The notes beneath the pieces were generated by a model. That model was given only the letters and a program-made list of their open reading frames with translations, did not search any database and was not told the origin of the DNA. This document shows positions 17,615 to 25,631 of a stretch of DNA of 64,000 nucleotides, in pieces. The stretch comes from Alphaproteobacteria bacterium (GTDB lineage: Bacteria > Pseudomonadota > Alphaproteobacteria > GCA-2731375): positions 62,001 through 126,000 of the forward strand of contig JAJFGG010000069.1 of NCBI GenBank assembly GCA_021776235.1. The letters run 5' to 3'. Numbering within the stretch: position 1 is the first letter of the stretch; the number at the start of each line of letters is the position of its first letter. Position numbers and translations under genes: made by a program.

Positions 17615-19170
17615 ACCGTCTCCTCCTGCCGTATTCTGGGGTGCTCGATCTCGCCGGACCGTTGCGGCAGGCCGGCCTGAAAGGCGCTTACGGCGGCGGT
17701 CATTTTCGCCTTCGAGCGGGCCCCGGGCTCCAACTGGCCAATACGTTCGCGGGGCACCCGGGCACGCAAGTGCGGGTCACGCTCTCCCGCCAGCCGTTGC
17801 GCGGTCCAGCGCAGACCGAAGCGGCTATAACATTCGCCGCCCTTGCATCCCGCCAGGAACACGCCGTCGGCAAGATCGCGGCTGAGAACATAGTCAATAA
17901 ACGAGGGTGGCAAGGCACCGATGCAGGGCAGCGGGACCTGGGCGACACCATCAATGGCCATCTGGCCGGTCCCTATTCCATGCTCACAACCCAGAACGAG
18001 AACCTTGCGGTCGCCGGTCAGGCCAGCCGTGGCCTCTTGGATCTGCTGCCGCAGGTCTTTCAAGGGACGGTCGGCGAGATCGATGCCGGGCACCAAGGCG
18101 GAGGCCCGCCGAAAGGGGGTCGAGGTGGGGCAGGCCCCGGCGCAGATGCCACAGCCGGTGCATAATTCGGGGTCAACCACCGCCTCGCGCTCGAACGGGC
18201 GGCCATCGCTGCGCGGGGTCATGGTGATGGCGGCAAAGGGGCAATCTTCCTGGCAGCGGGTGCAGCCGTTGCAATTTGCCAGGTCGACCTGCGCCACGGA
18301 CCGCCGCCGCAGGGGCGGCAACCACGGCAGCATCGCGATCAGGAGGCTGCCCCCGAAGGTCAGCGCCCAGGCCGGCCCGGCGCCCCAGATCTCCACCACC
18401 GGATAGGCGATCAGATAAAACCAGTCCAACCCCACGACGGCCGGCACCTGGCTCAGGTCGGCGGGGCCCTGGCTCAAGGCCGGCCAGAACAGAGACAGGC
18501 CCAACAACATGGCAAAGCTGCCAAGGGCCAAACCGCGGGCGGGAAAGACTTCCGGCTTGGTCACCCGTTGCAGATGGATCCACAGGACCAGCAAAAGGAT
18601 CAGCGGTACCGCGATGTGCAGGAAAACCATCAAACTAAAGAAGCGGTCATCCAGAAGATCGGCCGCCAGGAAGTTGCGCGCCACCGATTCGCCAAAGATA
18701 GGCAGCCAGTCGAGCCACTCGGTGGTCGCAATGGCGATGTATTGGGCCAGGGTATCCCATACCAGCCAATAGCCCGTGATGCCGCAGATCACCACCAGCC
18801 ACAAGATTGGCACGCCGGTGAACCAGGTAAACCAGCGGCTGCCGCGATGGCGGTCAAGCGAGAATTCGCGGACCATATGCAGCATCATCATCGCCACCAT
18901 GCCGTCGGAGGCATAACGATGCAACGACCGCATGACGCCCGCCAGATACCATTGATCATGGGTCATATATTCGACCGAATCGTAGGCTTCCGAGATGCCG
19001 GTATCGAAAAAGATATAGATATAAATACCGCTGACCGCGACGACCCAGAAATAGAAAAATCCCAATGCGCCCAGGTGGTACAAAGGGTTCCAATCCGGCC
19101 CGAAAGGCCTATCCAGCCAACCCTCCAGAACATTGAAGACGGCCTGCAATGCGCGCTGCAAGACTTGCAC
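17611..19170 (-). CDS. cytochrome b / 2[4Fe-4S] ferredoxin / MvhD-like fusion protein
   Basis: 519 aa in three parts. Residues 1-285 form a cytochrome b N-terminal domain with two bis-His heme pairs, H84/H98 and H185/H199. Residues 300-347 carry two [4Fe-4S] motifs (C300, C303, C306, C310; C337, C340, C343, C347). Residues 385-455 resemble the MvhD/FrhD iron-sulfur subunit (C395, C416, C442, C447). Such a protein could pass electrons between membrane quinone and a cytoplasmic or membrane partner. It lies directly downstream of the heme-copper oxidase/sco genes. Function is inferred and no single characterised homologue comes to mind. Confidence 0.8.
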   Translation of the reverse strand: MQVLQRALQAVFNVLEGWLDRPFGPDWNPLYHLGALGFFYFWVVAVSGIYIYIFFDTGISEAYDSVEYMTHDQWYLAGVMRSLHRYASDGMVAMMMLHMVREFSLDRHRGSRWFTWFTGVPILWLVVICGITGYWLVWDTLAQYIAIATTEWLDWLPIFGESVARNFLAADLLDDRFFSLMVFLHIAVPLILLLVLWIHLQRVTKPEVFPARGLALGSFAMLLGLSLFWPALSQGPADLSQVPAVVGLDWFYLIAYPVVEIWGAGPAWALTFGGSLLIAMLPWLPPLRRRSVAQVDLANCNGCTRCQEDCPFAAITMTPRSDGRPFEREAVVDPELCTGCGICAGACPTSTPFRRASALVPGIDLADRPLKDLRQQIQEATAGLTGDRKVLVLGCEHGIGTGQMAIDGVAQVPLPCIGALPPSFIDYVLSRDLADGVFLAGCKGGECYSRFGLRWTAQRLAGERDPHLRARVPRERIGQLEPGARSKAKMTAAVSAFQAGLPQRSGEIEHPRIRQEETV

Positions 19171-19191
19171 GAAGTTCCCCTTTTCCCCTTT

Positions 19192-19294
19192 TAGAGCAAC
19201 CTGCGTTCATTTGAACGCAGACAAGTTGCTCTAACTCTTTGAAATAGATCAAATTATCAGCGCAAAAATGATTCCATTTTTGGGCTGTTTGATC
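19192..19294. repeat. double palindromic intergenic repeat
   Basis: Two adjacent hairpins. The first has AGAGCAAC...GTTGCTCT ends around the perfect core CTGCGTTCATTTGAACGCAG (19201-19220). The second (19247-19294) has GATCAAA/TTTGATC outer arms and CAAAAATG/CATTTTTG inner arms. The first hairpin recurs at 45936-45990. It lies between the sco stop and the cytochrome b fusion start and could also act as a terminator or processing site. Confidence 0.75.
19239..19252. promoter_or_regulatory. possible FNR/NNR-type box (ambiguous)
   Basis: TTGAAATAGATCAA matches TTGAT-N4-ATCAA except for one base, about 75 bp upstream of the cytochrome b fusion start. A weak TCAAAT -10-like element lies 34 bp further on. 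It straddles the join of the palindromic repeat at 19192-19294, so the match may be a by-product of that repeat. Regulation of this gene by NO or O2 is supported more by the clean box at 23683. Confidence 0.35.
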
Positions 19295-19318
19295 TAGATG
19301 CCTGTCTTGCCGGCTTGC

Positions 19319-20143
19319 TCAGTGTCGGACCGACAATTGCATATCGCGGCGGCGGCGCCAAAGGTTGCGTACCAGAACACTGCCTACGATCGTCAGCGCT
19401 GCCAGGCCGATGAATAGACCGATGAAGACGGAATAGTCGAAGCGATAGCGCTGGGCTGCCGGGTCATACAGGGTACAGAACAGACGCAGGCGGTTGATCA
19501 GACCGGCGACGGAAGTCGGATCGGCGTTGCGGCCGAAGACCAGATCCTTCAAAGGCTCCACAATAAATGGGCTACCGAAATCTTCCCCATAGATCTGGCG
19601 GTACAAACGTCCCTCGCTATCCAACACGCTGACCTGGGATAAATGCTGGAAACCCTGGCTGGAGGCAAAATAGACAAAACCCAGTTGCGCCGCCAGTTTT
19701 TCGATGGTGCGGCCGTCAGTGGATAGAAAACGCCAGTTCGGCAATTCAATGCCCTGGGCGCGGGCGAAGGAGGCCATGCGGTCCGGCGTGTCGCCACGGG
19801 CATCGAAGCCGACAGTGATGACGTTAAAGCTGTCCTCGTCCAGGGCGCCCTGGGCGTCGGCCACCGCATCATGCAGGGTCTGCACGATCACCGGACAACT
19901 GCGGACACAGGCGGTATAGACCAGGTTGAGCACCAGCGGCTTGCCGCGAAATTCCGCAAGGCGAACGGCATTCCCGTTTTGGTCGACAAAACGATGGTCG
20001 TCAATCTGGCGCCCCAGTGCGGCCTGGCTTATCGCCAGGGCGCCTTCTTCATCCAGCACTGCCGGGGCCGCCGCCAGTGGCGTCCCCGACAACGCGACCA
20101 GCATGGCGCCGCCGGCTCCCAGCACGGCGGCTTTCACGATCAT
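19319..20143 (-). CDS. Sco1/SenC copper chaperone family protein
   Basis: A 274-aa protein with an N-terminal signal/anchor, a thioredoxin-like domain carrying the copper-binding CVRSC motif (C79, C83) and the distal His in GFQHLSQ, and a C-terminal transmembrane helix (about residues 243-263) with a basic tail. Sco proteins deliver copper to CuA. The C-terminal anchor is unusual compared with standard Sco1, which is N-terminally anchored. It overlaps ctaB by 4 bp and is in one operon with a CuA-containing subunit II, the likely client. Confidence 0.87.
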   Translation of the reverse strand: MIVKAAVLGAGGAMLVALSGTPLAAAPAVLDEEGALAISQAALGRQIDDHRFVDQNGNAVRLAEFRGKPLVLNLVYTACVRSCPVIVQTLHDAVADAQGALDEDSFNVITVGFDARGDTPDRMASFARAQGIELPNWRFLSTDGRTIEKLAAQLGFVYFASSQGFQHLSQVSVLDSEGRLYRQIYGEDFGSPFIVEPLKDLVFGRNADPTSVAGLINRLRLFCTLYDPAAQRYRFDYSVFIGLFIGLAALTIVGSVLVRNLWRRRRDMQLSVRH

Positions 20144-21021
20144 ACCGACCCACCCAGGCCGGATATCCAGGGATCGGCAATGGCCGTCGCCAACAGAAGG
20201 GTCAATTGGATCAGGGAAGCAAAAAATGTCTTCATGGCCCGGGCCGGGCCGGGTTCGCGGACCAGGTCCACCGCGCGCCAGATGAAGTAGCTGCCGCCAA
20301 CCAGGGCCCCGGCCAGATAAAGCCAGCCCATGCCAAAGGCGGCCGGCAATAGGGACAAACCGACCAGGGCGACGGTGTGAGCCAGGATAACCCGCGCCGC
20401 CGGGCCGTCACCGATGACCACCGGCAACATCGGCACCTTGGCCACCGCGTAATCCTTGTGCAGGGCCATGGCCAGGCTCCAAAAATGCGGCGGCGTCCAC
20501 AGGAACAGGACCACCGCCAGCAGCACCGGTGCCGTCGCCAGGCCAGGGTCGGCCGCCGCCACGCCGGCCAGCACCGCGAAGCTGCCGGACAACCCGCCGA
20601 TCACTATGTTCAGCCAACTCCGCCGTTTCAGCCACAGTGTGTAGACCACGCCATAGAAAAAGGCGCCCAGAAAAACATACAGGGCGGTGGCAAAATTCAG
20701 CACGGACCAGGCCAGGATTACGGCGCCCGCCAATAACAGAAAGATGGCGCAAAGCCATTTTGGCCCGGCCTTGTAAACGCCCGTCACGAATGGCCGGCCG
20801 GCGGTCCGCGCCATGGCGCCATCCAGATCGCGTTCAAGATACTGGTTGAGCGCCCCCGCCGCCGCGGCCGATATCAGCACGGCCAGGGCCAGAGCGGCGA
20901 TTTCTACGACCGATAAATGCGCATTTGGGGTCATCGCCAGACCAGCCAGCGCTGTCAACATGATGGCAAAGCCGATGCGCAGCTTGAAGACGTTGTGTAA
21001 TTGGCTGAAGGCGGCGGCCAT
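20140..21021 (-). CDS. ctaB: protoheme IX farnesyltransferase (heme O synthase)
   Basis: A 293-aa UbiA-family prenyltransferase with about nine helices. I place the start at 21021 (MAAAFSQLHNVFKLRIG), preceded by GGGGAG. Family motifs are present: NQYLERDLDGAMARTAGRP near residue 78 and YTLWLKRRSWLNIVIGG near 148. It makes heme O from protoheme, a heme type used in heme-copper reductases. Its place between subunit I and Sco implies that the oxidase in this operon carries heme O, or heme A if ctaA exists elsewhere. No ctaA is seen in the window. Confidence 0.92.
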   Translation of the reverse strand: MAAAFSQLHNVFKLRIGFAIMLTALAGLAMTPNAHLSVVEIAALALAVLISAAAAGALNQYLERDLDGAMARTAGRPFVTGVYKAGPKWLCAIFLLLAGAVILAWSVLNFATALYVFLGAFFYGVVYTLWLKRRSWLNIVIGGLSGSFAVLAGVAAADPGLATAPVLLAVVLFLWTPPHFWSLAMALHKDYAVAKVPMLPVVIGDGPAARVILAHTVALVGLSLLPAAFGMGWLYLAGALVGGSYFIWRAVDLVREPGPARAMKTFFASLIQLTLLLATAIADPWISGLGGSV

Positions 21022-21116
21022 TTCTGTGTCTCCCCAGGACGCGTTCACAAGCAACGAGAGAATTCGGGGACGGATCACAGTGGAGCCGCCCCCAATTCGC
21101 GGTCGGCATTCAGCCT

Positions 21117-22847
21117 CTAGCTCAGGGGCCAGACCTCGGACAGGTACTTCCAGTTGACGTAGTAGTAGAGAACGAACGCCACGAAGAAGACGCTGACAAG
21201 GACGATGGTGCCGGGCAGTTTCACATGCGATTCACTGCCATAGCTGGTGACGGTTTCTGCGCTGCCGGTTTTCGGCAAGGTCGGGAATGCGGCGATGGAT
21301 TCCGCGGTCCGCTGTTTGCCGAAAAAGACCGAAGCCACGACAACGAGCACGAACATTAACCCGCCCAGGGCGGCGCAAATGGCGGCGATGCCGTTCAGGC
21401 CCATCATCAGGAAGGCAGTGGCCGGATAGTCGAAGCTCATGGCCGCATCTGCAAAACCGATATCCCAATGGCGCCGGGCCACGCCCAGGGTGCCCGCGCC
21501 CATCATGAACAATGAGATGCCCGCGATGCCTGCACCGAAGACATAGGGCTGCCATTGGGCGATCTTCTTGAAGACGATCTCGCGCCGGAAAATCAATGGT
21601 ACCAGCAGATAGGTAATCGCCATGAACGCCAAAGTGGTGCCGCCCACCACGGTGGCGTGGAAGTGGCCGGGTACGTACAAGGTGTTATGCATGATCAGGT
21701 TCAACTGTTCGGTACCCATGATGACGCCGGTGATGCCGCCCAGGAAGCCGAAGATCACGATTGACAATACGGTCCCGGAAAACGCCGGGTTGCTCCAAGG
21801 CGCCTTGCGCAGCCATTCAAACATACCGTTGTTGAAGCCGTTGCGCCGTTGCGCCGCCTCCATGGCGCCCGGAATGCTCATGCCGTGGATCATGCTGCCC
21901 AGGACAGCGAGATACAAGGCGTAGGAGGTGTTGAAGATTTTCCATTCGGAACTGACGCCCGGTTCCACCAACAGATGATGGGCGGATGCCAGTTGCAGGA
22001 ACAGAATATACATCAGGAAAGCCATACGGCTGACCTTCTCCGACAAGGGCTTGGCGCCCAGCAACATGGCGGCCACGGCGTACCAGATTGCCACCTGGGC
22101 CGAGACATTGATTTGTTGCGAGGAATGCCCCATGCCCCACCAGATGATCTTGTACATCAAGGGATCAATGTGGGAGATGTAACCGACCGACCACAGGAAG
22201 GTGGGGATCAGGATGATCGCCCCTGACGCGAGGGTGAAAACGGCGATGATCGCCGCCGTAATGGCCCCGAATGTGACAAGGGGGACCGAACCCTCGTAAC
22301 TGCCTTCCTCCTTGGCGATCACCAGGGTGCCAAAAAAGCAGAACACGGCGATCAATGTGCCCACCGCAAAGACAATCAAGCCCAGATAGAAATGGGGCGC
22401 CGCCTGCATGGGAACATAGGAGGTGAACATGACGCTGGACTCGCCCTGCAATACGGCGATGTTGGCAAGGACGGCGCCAACCACCATCAGGACAAAGGCC
22501 AGCCAGGCGAATTTTGGTGCCGCCAGACGGCAATTCAAAATTATGGCCGAGGCGAAGTACAGCACCGCTACCTCGAAGAAGACAATCCAGAATAACAGAA
22601 CATCGGCGCCATGGGCGGTCAGCAGCAGGTAGAACCAGTCCGCCGGCAGCAGATGTACCGCCGGCCAGCGGGTCAATGCCACCATCAGGCCGAACAGACC
22701 GCCGACGGCCAGGAAAACCACCGCAACGACGGCATTTACCTTGATCAAGGCCTCGGCCTGAGAGCAGACCTTAAGACCGGTTTCCGGGCAGGTTCGATAG
22801 CTTGCGCCGATGAACCCGCGCGATGGTGCTTGTGTATCAACAGCCAT
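21117..22847 (-). CDS. heme-copper oxidase subunit I, probable nitric oxide reductase (eNOR-like)
   Basis: A 576-aa polytopic protein. The six canonical histidines are present: H79 (TAHGADVLLFW, low-spin heme), H241 (WWGMGHSSQQIN), H290/H291 (ASAHHLL) and H395/H397 (PGHFHATV). The Tyr normally four residues after the first CuB His (HPEVY) is Gln245, and no Tyr sits at the cbb3-type position in helix VII (residues 281-289 are ILFLQLASA). O2 reductases need this Tyr, whereas NO reductases dispense with it. An N-terminal C20-x7-C28 pair precedes helix I. The NNR box upstream and the nir operon in the same window support NO reduction. Family placement needs a phylogeny, and an atypical oxidase is the alternative. 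Confidence 0.78.
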   Translation of the reverse strand: MAVDTQAPSRGFIGASYRTCPETGLKVCSQAEALIKVNAVVAVVFLAVGGLFGLMVALTRWPAVHLLPADWFYLLLTAHGADVLLFWIVFFEVAVLYFASAIILNCRLAAPKFAWLAFVLMVVGAVLANIAVLQGESSVMFTSYVPMQAAPHFYLGLIVFAVGTLIAVFCFFGTLVIAKEEGSYEGSVPLVTFGAITAAIIAVFTLASGAIILIPTFLWSVGYISHIDPLMYKIIWWGMGHSSQQINVSAQVAIWYAVAAMLLGAKPLSEKVSRMAFLMYILFLQLASAHHLLVEPGVSSEWKIFNTSYALYLAVLGSMIHGMSIPGAMEAAQRRNGFNNGMFEWLRKAPWSNPAFSGTVLSIVIFGFLGGITGVIMGTEQLNLIMHNTLYVPGHFHATVVGGTTLAFMAITYLLVPLIFRREIVFKKIAQWQPYVFGAGIAGISLFMMGAGTLGVARRHWDIGFADAAMSFDYPATAFLMMGLNGIAAICAALGGLMFVLVVVASVFFGKQRTAESIAAFPTLPKTGSAETVTSYGSESHVKLPGTIVLVSVFFVAFVLYYYVNWKYLSEVWPLS

Positions 22848-22856
22848 GTTCAGCCC

Positions 22857-23402
22857 CTATTTTTTATCGACGACATGGATTTTGCCGACCATCGTGTGAT
22901 GGCCGATGCCACAAAACTCGTTGCAGACGACCGCATATTCACCGCTCTTGTCCGGCGTGATGGTAAGAACCATGTCGTAACCGGGGTGAACCTGAACGTT
23001 GATATTCTGTGGCTGCAGTGAGAAGCCGTGCTGCCAATCCATCGATGACAAATGCAGGCGGTAGGTCTGGTCCTTCTCCAGTTCCAACACCGGCCACCAT
23101 TCCCATAGCCGTGACAGCATATAGATGTCGGATCCCGGTGGCGGACGAACCACGGGCACCCCCGTGTCGCCCTCTTCGCGAACCTGGTAACGCTCTGTCA
23201 TGGCTTCGACTTTTTCGCCAAAGGCGTTCGGGTCAATACGGTAGGTCTCGTTGGACAGGTTCTGTTTGCCCACGAAATGCCAACTTACCATGGTGCCGAA
23301 CATGACGAGGCCCCAAATGAAGGCCACGCCAATCCAGGTGATTTCCACGCCTGATAGAGGCTCTTTCCACCAGAGACGGTTTTGCGGTGGCGTAATTGCC
23401 AT
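22857..23402 (-). CDS. CuA-containing heme-copper oxidase subunit II
   Basis: A 181-aa protein with one transmembrane helix (about residues 20-41) and a periplasmic cupredoxin domain. All CuA ligands are visible: H125 in DWQHGFSLQP, then C160, E162, C164, H168 and M171 in CNEFCGIGHHTM. There is no fused cytochrome c. The start has GGAGGA about 7 bp upstream. It should take electrons from a soluble cytochrome c or cupredoxin and pass them to subunit I, which is encoded 9 bp downstream. Confidence 0.9.
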   Translation of the reverse strand: MAITPPQNRLWWKEPLSGVEITWIGVAFIWGLVMFGTMVSWHFVGKQNLSNETYRIDPNAFGEKVEAMTERYQVREEGDTGVPVVRPPPGSDIYMLSRLWEWWPVLELEKDQTYRLHLSSMDWQHGFSLQPQNINVQVHPGYDMVLTITPDKSGEYAVVCNEFCGIGHHTMVGKIHVVDKK

Positions 23403-23426
23403 TTTTTCCTCCTCCCGGAATATCGA

Positions 23427-23597
23427 TTAAGGCGACAGAGGGATCTGGGACAATTCCATCACCCCCCAAATCAGGTACAGCACGGCGGGTGAGGCCACGC
23501 CCATGAAGAGCAGAAGAAACGGGTTATCGAGTAACCGCTGCATGGCGGGTACCCGCTCCTCCGGCGCGCCGCCGGAGCCTGTACTTTGATCACTCAT
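23427..23597 (-). CDS. 56-aa single-helix membrane protein, first gene of oxidase operon
   Basis: I found this short gene by reading the gap upstream of subunit II. It starts at 23597 (MSDQSTGSGG) with AAAGGG 6 bp upstream. The ATG two codons earlier (23603) abuts the same AAAGGG and is less likely. The N-terminal 20 residues are polar. Residues about 27-46 (FLLLFMGVASPAVLYLIWGV) form one helix, ending with ELSQIPLSP. It lies 24 bp before subunit II and directly behind the NNR-box promoter. Small single-helix subunits are common in heme-copper oxidases, so an accessory subunit is likely. Confidence 0.75.
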   Translation of the reverse strand: MSDQSTGSGGAPEERVPAMQRLLDNPFLLLFMGVASPAVLYLIWGVMELSQIPLSP

Positions 23598-24049
23598 CAC
23601 CATCCCTTTCAGAGGGTTGCGTCAAATTTTTATACCTGTTCAAGCCACGAGATGATGCTAGGTCGCTTGGCCAGAAGATTAATTGACCTTCGTCAAGCGC
23701 CGGATCGATTGTGGTTTTCGGTGAACCTGTCCGCTGTCGGCCGAAATTTGCGTCATCTCTATTTGCTGGAGTTGCGGGTATTTTATGGTGCCGGCATTGT
23801 AATGTTTCTCAAATTGTAACAATTTGTAATATAAATATTTTTATTATTACACTAATGCAGCTATTTATGAGTCGAATTTCGCTACGTTACTTACACTTGG
23901 CGTATAGTTCTTGTTGTCTTTTTTTGTATTTTGGATATGGTCCCAGAAATGTTCTGCATTCCTGGGTAATACATCTGATCTAAACACATTTAGAGGATAT
24001 TATGTCTGGCCATGCCGGCGAATAGGCGGCGGGCGGCGATGCCAAATCA
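23598..24049. other. AT-rich intergenic region with palindromes
   Basis: A 452-bp stretch between the divergent oxidase operon and the PAS gene. The part from about 23800 to 24000 is markedly AT-richer than the rest of the window. Besides the NNR box it holds a perfect 17-bp palindrome, CAAATTGTAACAATTTG (23810-23826). TGTAATA is repeated inverted as TATTACA just after it. A hairpin lies at 23942-23966 (CCCAGAAATG/CATTCCTGGG, one mismatch). I see no credible gene in it. Confidence 0.6.
23655..23696 (-). promoter_or_regulatory. NNR/DNR box and -10 element of the oxidase/NOR operon
   Basis: TTGACCTTCGTCAA at 23683-23696 is a perfect TTGAC-N4-GTCAA palindrome, the site recognised by NO-responsive NNR/DNR regulators of the Crp/Fnr family. 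A -10-like TAGCAT lies at 23655-23660 on the minus strand, 32 bp from the box centre. That is the spacing expected for class II activation with the box centred at -41.5. The promoter drives the 56-aa protein, subunit II, subunit I, ctaB and sco. Confidence 0.8.
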
Positions 24050-24592
24050 ATGACCAGTGGTATTACCTATCGTCACGAACAATCCCGGCAATTCGCCGCC
24101 TATATGCTGGCTTTGCCGCGCCAGGATTTCCGGCCTCTGCGAAGCGCCTTCGATCCGGCTGGAATCCCACATCTGCTGCCGCGTATCGTATTGCGGGACC
24201 TCTCGTTCGACGGCGGCTATCGCTACCGTCTGGCGGGTACTGAATTGGATTCCTATTTCGGGCAGGACGTAACCGGCAAGACCCTCGCGGCAGGGGTCGG
24301 CGAACGGGCCGCCGGACCGTTGCAAACGACCTTTGACCGAATGATGGCACAACCCTGTGGCCTGCGTTGCATCATGGATATCACCGATCATGCCGCACGC
24401 GTGGCGCTGATCGAAAGTGTCGCCTTTCCTTTCGCCGGGGTCTCGCCGCCGCAGCAGATTGCCCACATCGCCATCCTCGACCGTCCGGCCTATCTGGCAG
24501 TTGACAATGCTACGACTTCCGGCAAATGCTATGAAATGCAAGGCATTGATCTAGGTGCCGGCGTGGCTGATTTTTCCGATCTATTCTGGTAA
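24050..24592 (+). CDS. PAS-domain protein (PAS_5 type)
   Basis: A 180-aa protein resembling the alphaproteobacterial PAS_5 family. A middle segment reads LSFDGGYRYRLAGTELDSYFGQDVTGK (split over residues 53-80), the typical pattern where PAS_5 domains start, followed by a beta-rich half. There is no attached kinase, GGDEF or HTH domain, so it is a stand-alone sensor-like protein. The start has only a weak Shine-Dalgarno sequence. It is divergent from the oxidase operon across an AT-rich spacer with palindromes. The ligand is unknown. Confidence 0.72.
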   Translation: MTSGITYRHEQSRQFAAYMLALPRQDFRPLRSAFDPAGIPHLLPRIVLRDLSFDGGYRYRLAGTELDSYFGQDVTGKTLAAGVGERAAGPLQTTFDRMMAQPCGLRCIMDITDHAARVALIESVAFPFAGVSPPQQIAHIAILDRPAYLAVDNATTSGKCYEMQGIDLGAGVADFSDLFW

Positions 24593-24669
24593 CCGCGGAT
24601 TTCTGGCGCTACCGTCCACCTGTCAGCGTCCTCGTATTCGACGGCCTTGTATAAATTTCGTTGATTCCA

Positions 24670-25629
24670 TCAGGGGGCCTCCAGGACCCGGATCGGCTGA
24701 CCGTTCAGCCAGGCTGCTACGTCTGCCACGGTTTCCTGGTGAAACTGCCGCAGGGTTTCCTCTGTCACGTAGGCCATGTGCGGCGACAGGACGGTGTTGT
24801 CCAGGGTCAACAGAGGATGACCGGCGGGCAAGGGTTCGCGATCATAGACATCCAGGGCGGCGCCGGCGATGCGGCCTTCACGTAAGACGTCCAGCAAAGC
24901 CGTTTCATCGACAATGGGGCCGCGGGCGGTGTTGACCAAATAGGCATCCGGTTTCATCAGGGCCAGGTCGTCGGCCCCGATCAGGCCGCGGCTGCGCTTT
25001 GAGAGGATCAGATGGATCGAAACGATATCCGATTGTTTGAATAATTCCGCTTTCGAAACGAGTTCCGCATCGCATTCCCTGGCCCGCTGGGCCGTCAAAT
25101 TCTCGCTCCAGGCAATAACCCGCATATCGAACAAATTCGCGATGGCGGCGGTGCGGGCGCCCAGACGACCCAGGCCAACCAGGCCCAGGGTACGCCCGGC
25201 CAGGGTTTTGCCCACGCTGGTTTGCCATTTGCCGGCGCGGGTGGCCCGGTCCTCCTGGGGCAGATTGCGCACCACCGCCTGGATCAGGGCCCAGATCATT
25301 TCCACGGTGGAGGCCATCTGTCCGCCGGTGCCGCAGACAGTGACGCCATGCTCCGAGGCTGCTTGTACATCGATGGCGCCGTTACGCATGCCCGTGGTTA
25401 CCAGCAGTTGCAAATTCGGCAGCCTTTCGAACAGGGCGCGGGGAAAAGGCGTACGCTCGCGCATGGCGGCCAGTATTTCGAACGGTGCCAGGCGGGCCGC
25501 CACCGCCTCCAGGTCGGCCAGATTGTCATCGAACACCGTAATGTCCACAGCCTCCGGCAGGCTGGACCAATCGGCCAGCTCCAGGGCCACGCGTTGATAG
25601 TCATCCAGGATTGCCAGTTTCTTCGTCAT
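24670..25629 (-). CDS. D-2-hydroxyacid dehydrogenase family protein
   Basis: A 319-aa NAD-dependent dehydrogenase of the D-isomer-specific 2-hydroxyacid family. The Rossmann motif LGLVGLGRLGARTA is at about residue 148. Catalytic Arg lies in NTARGPIVDE near 233, Glu in DVYDREPLP near 262, and His in LSPHMAYVTEE near 280. It is the last gene of an operon, 2 bp after the selenoprotein gene. Phosphoglycerate dehydrogenase is its best known relative, but context points to catabolism of an unidentified 2-keto or 2-hydroxy acid. Confidence 0.88.
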   Translation of the reverse strand: MTKKLAILDDYQRVALELADWSSLPEAVDITVFDDNLADLEAVAARLAPFEILAAMRERTPFPRALFERLPNLQLLVTTGMRNGAIDVQAASEHGVTVCGTGGQMASTVEMIWALIQAVVRNLPQEDRATRAGKWQTSVGKTLAGRTLGLVGLGRLGARTAAIANLFDMRVIAWSENLTAQRARECDAELVSKAELFKQSDIVSIHLILSKRSRGLIGADDLALMKPDAYLVNTARGPIVDETALLDVLREGRIAGAALDVYDREPLPAGHPLLTLDNTVLSPHMAYVTEETLRQFHQETVADVAAWLNGQPIRVLEAP

Positions 25630-25631
25630 CC

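Noticed and set aside
21117-22847. Ordinary cytochrome c oxidase subunit I
   Set aside because: The histidines fit, but the active-site Tyr is Gln and the promoter is NNR-type, so NO reduction is the better reading.
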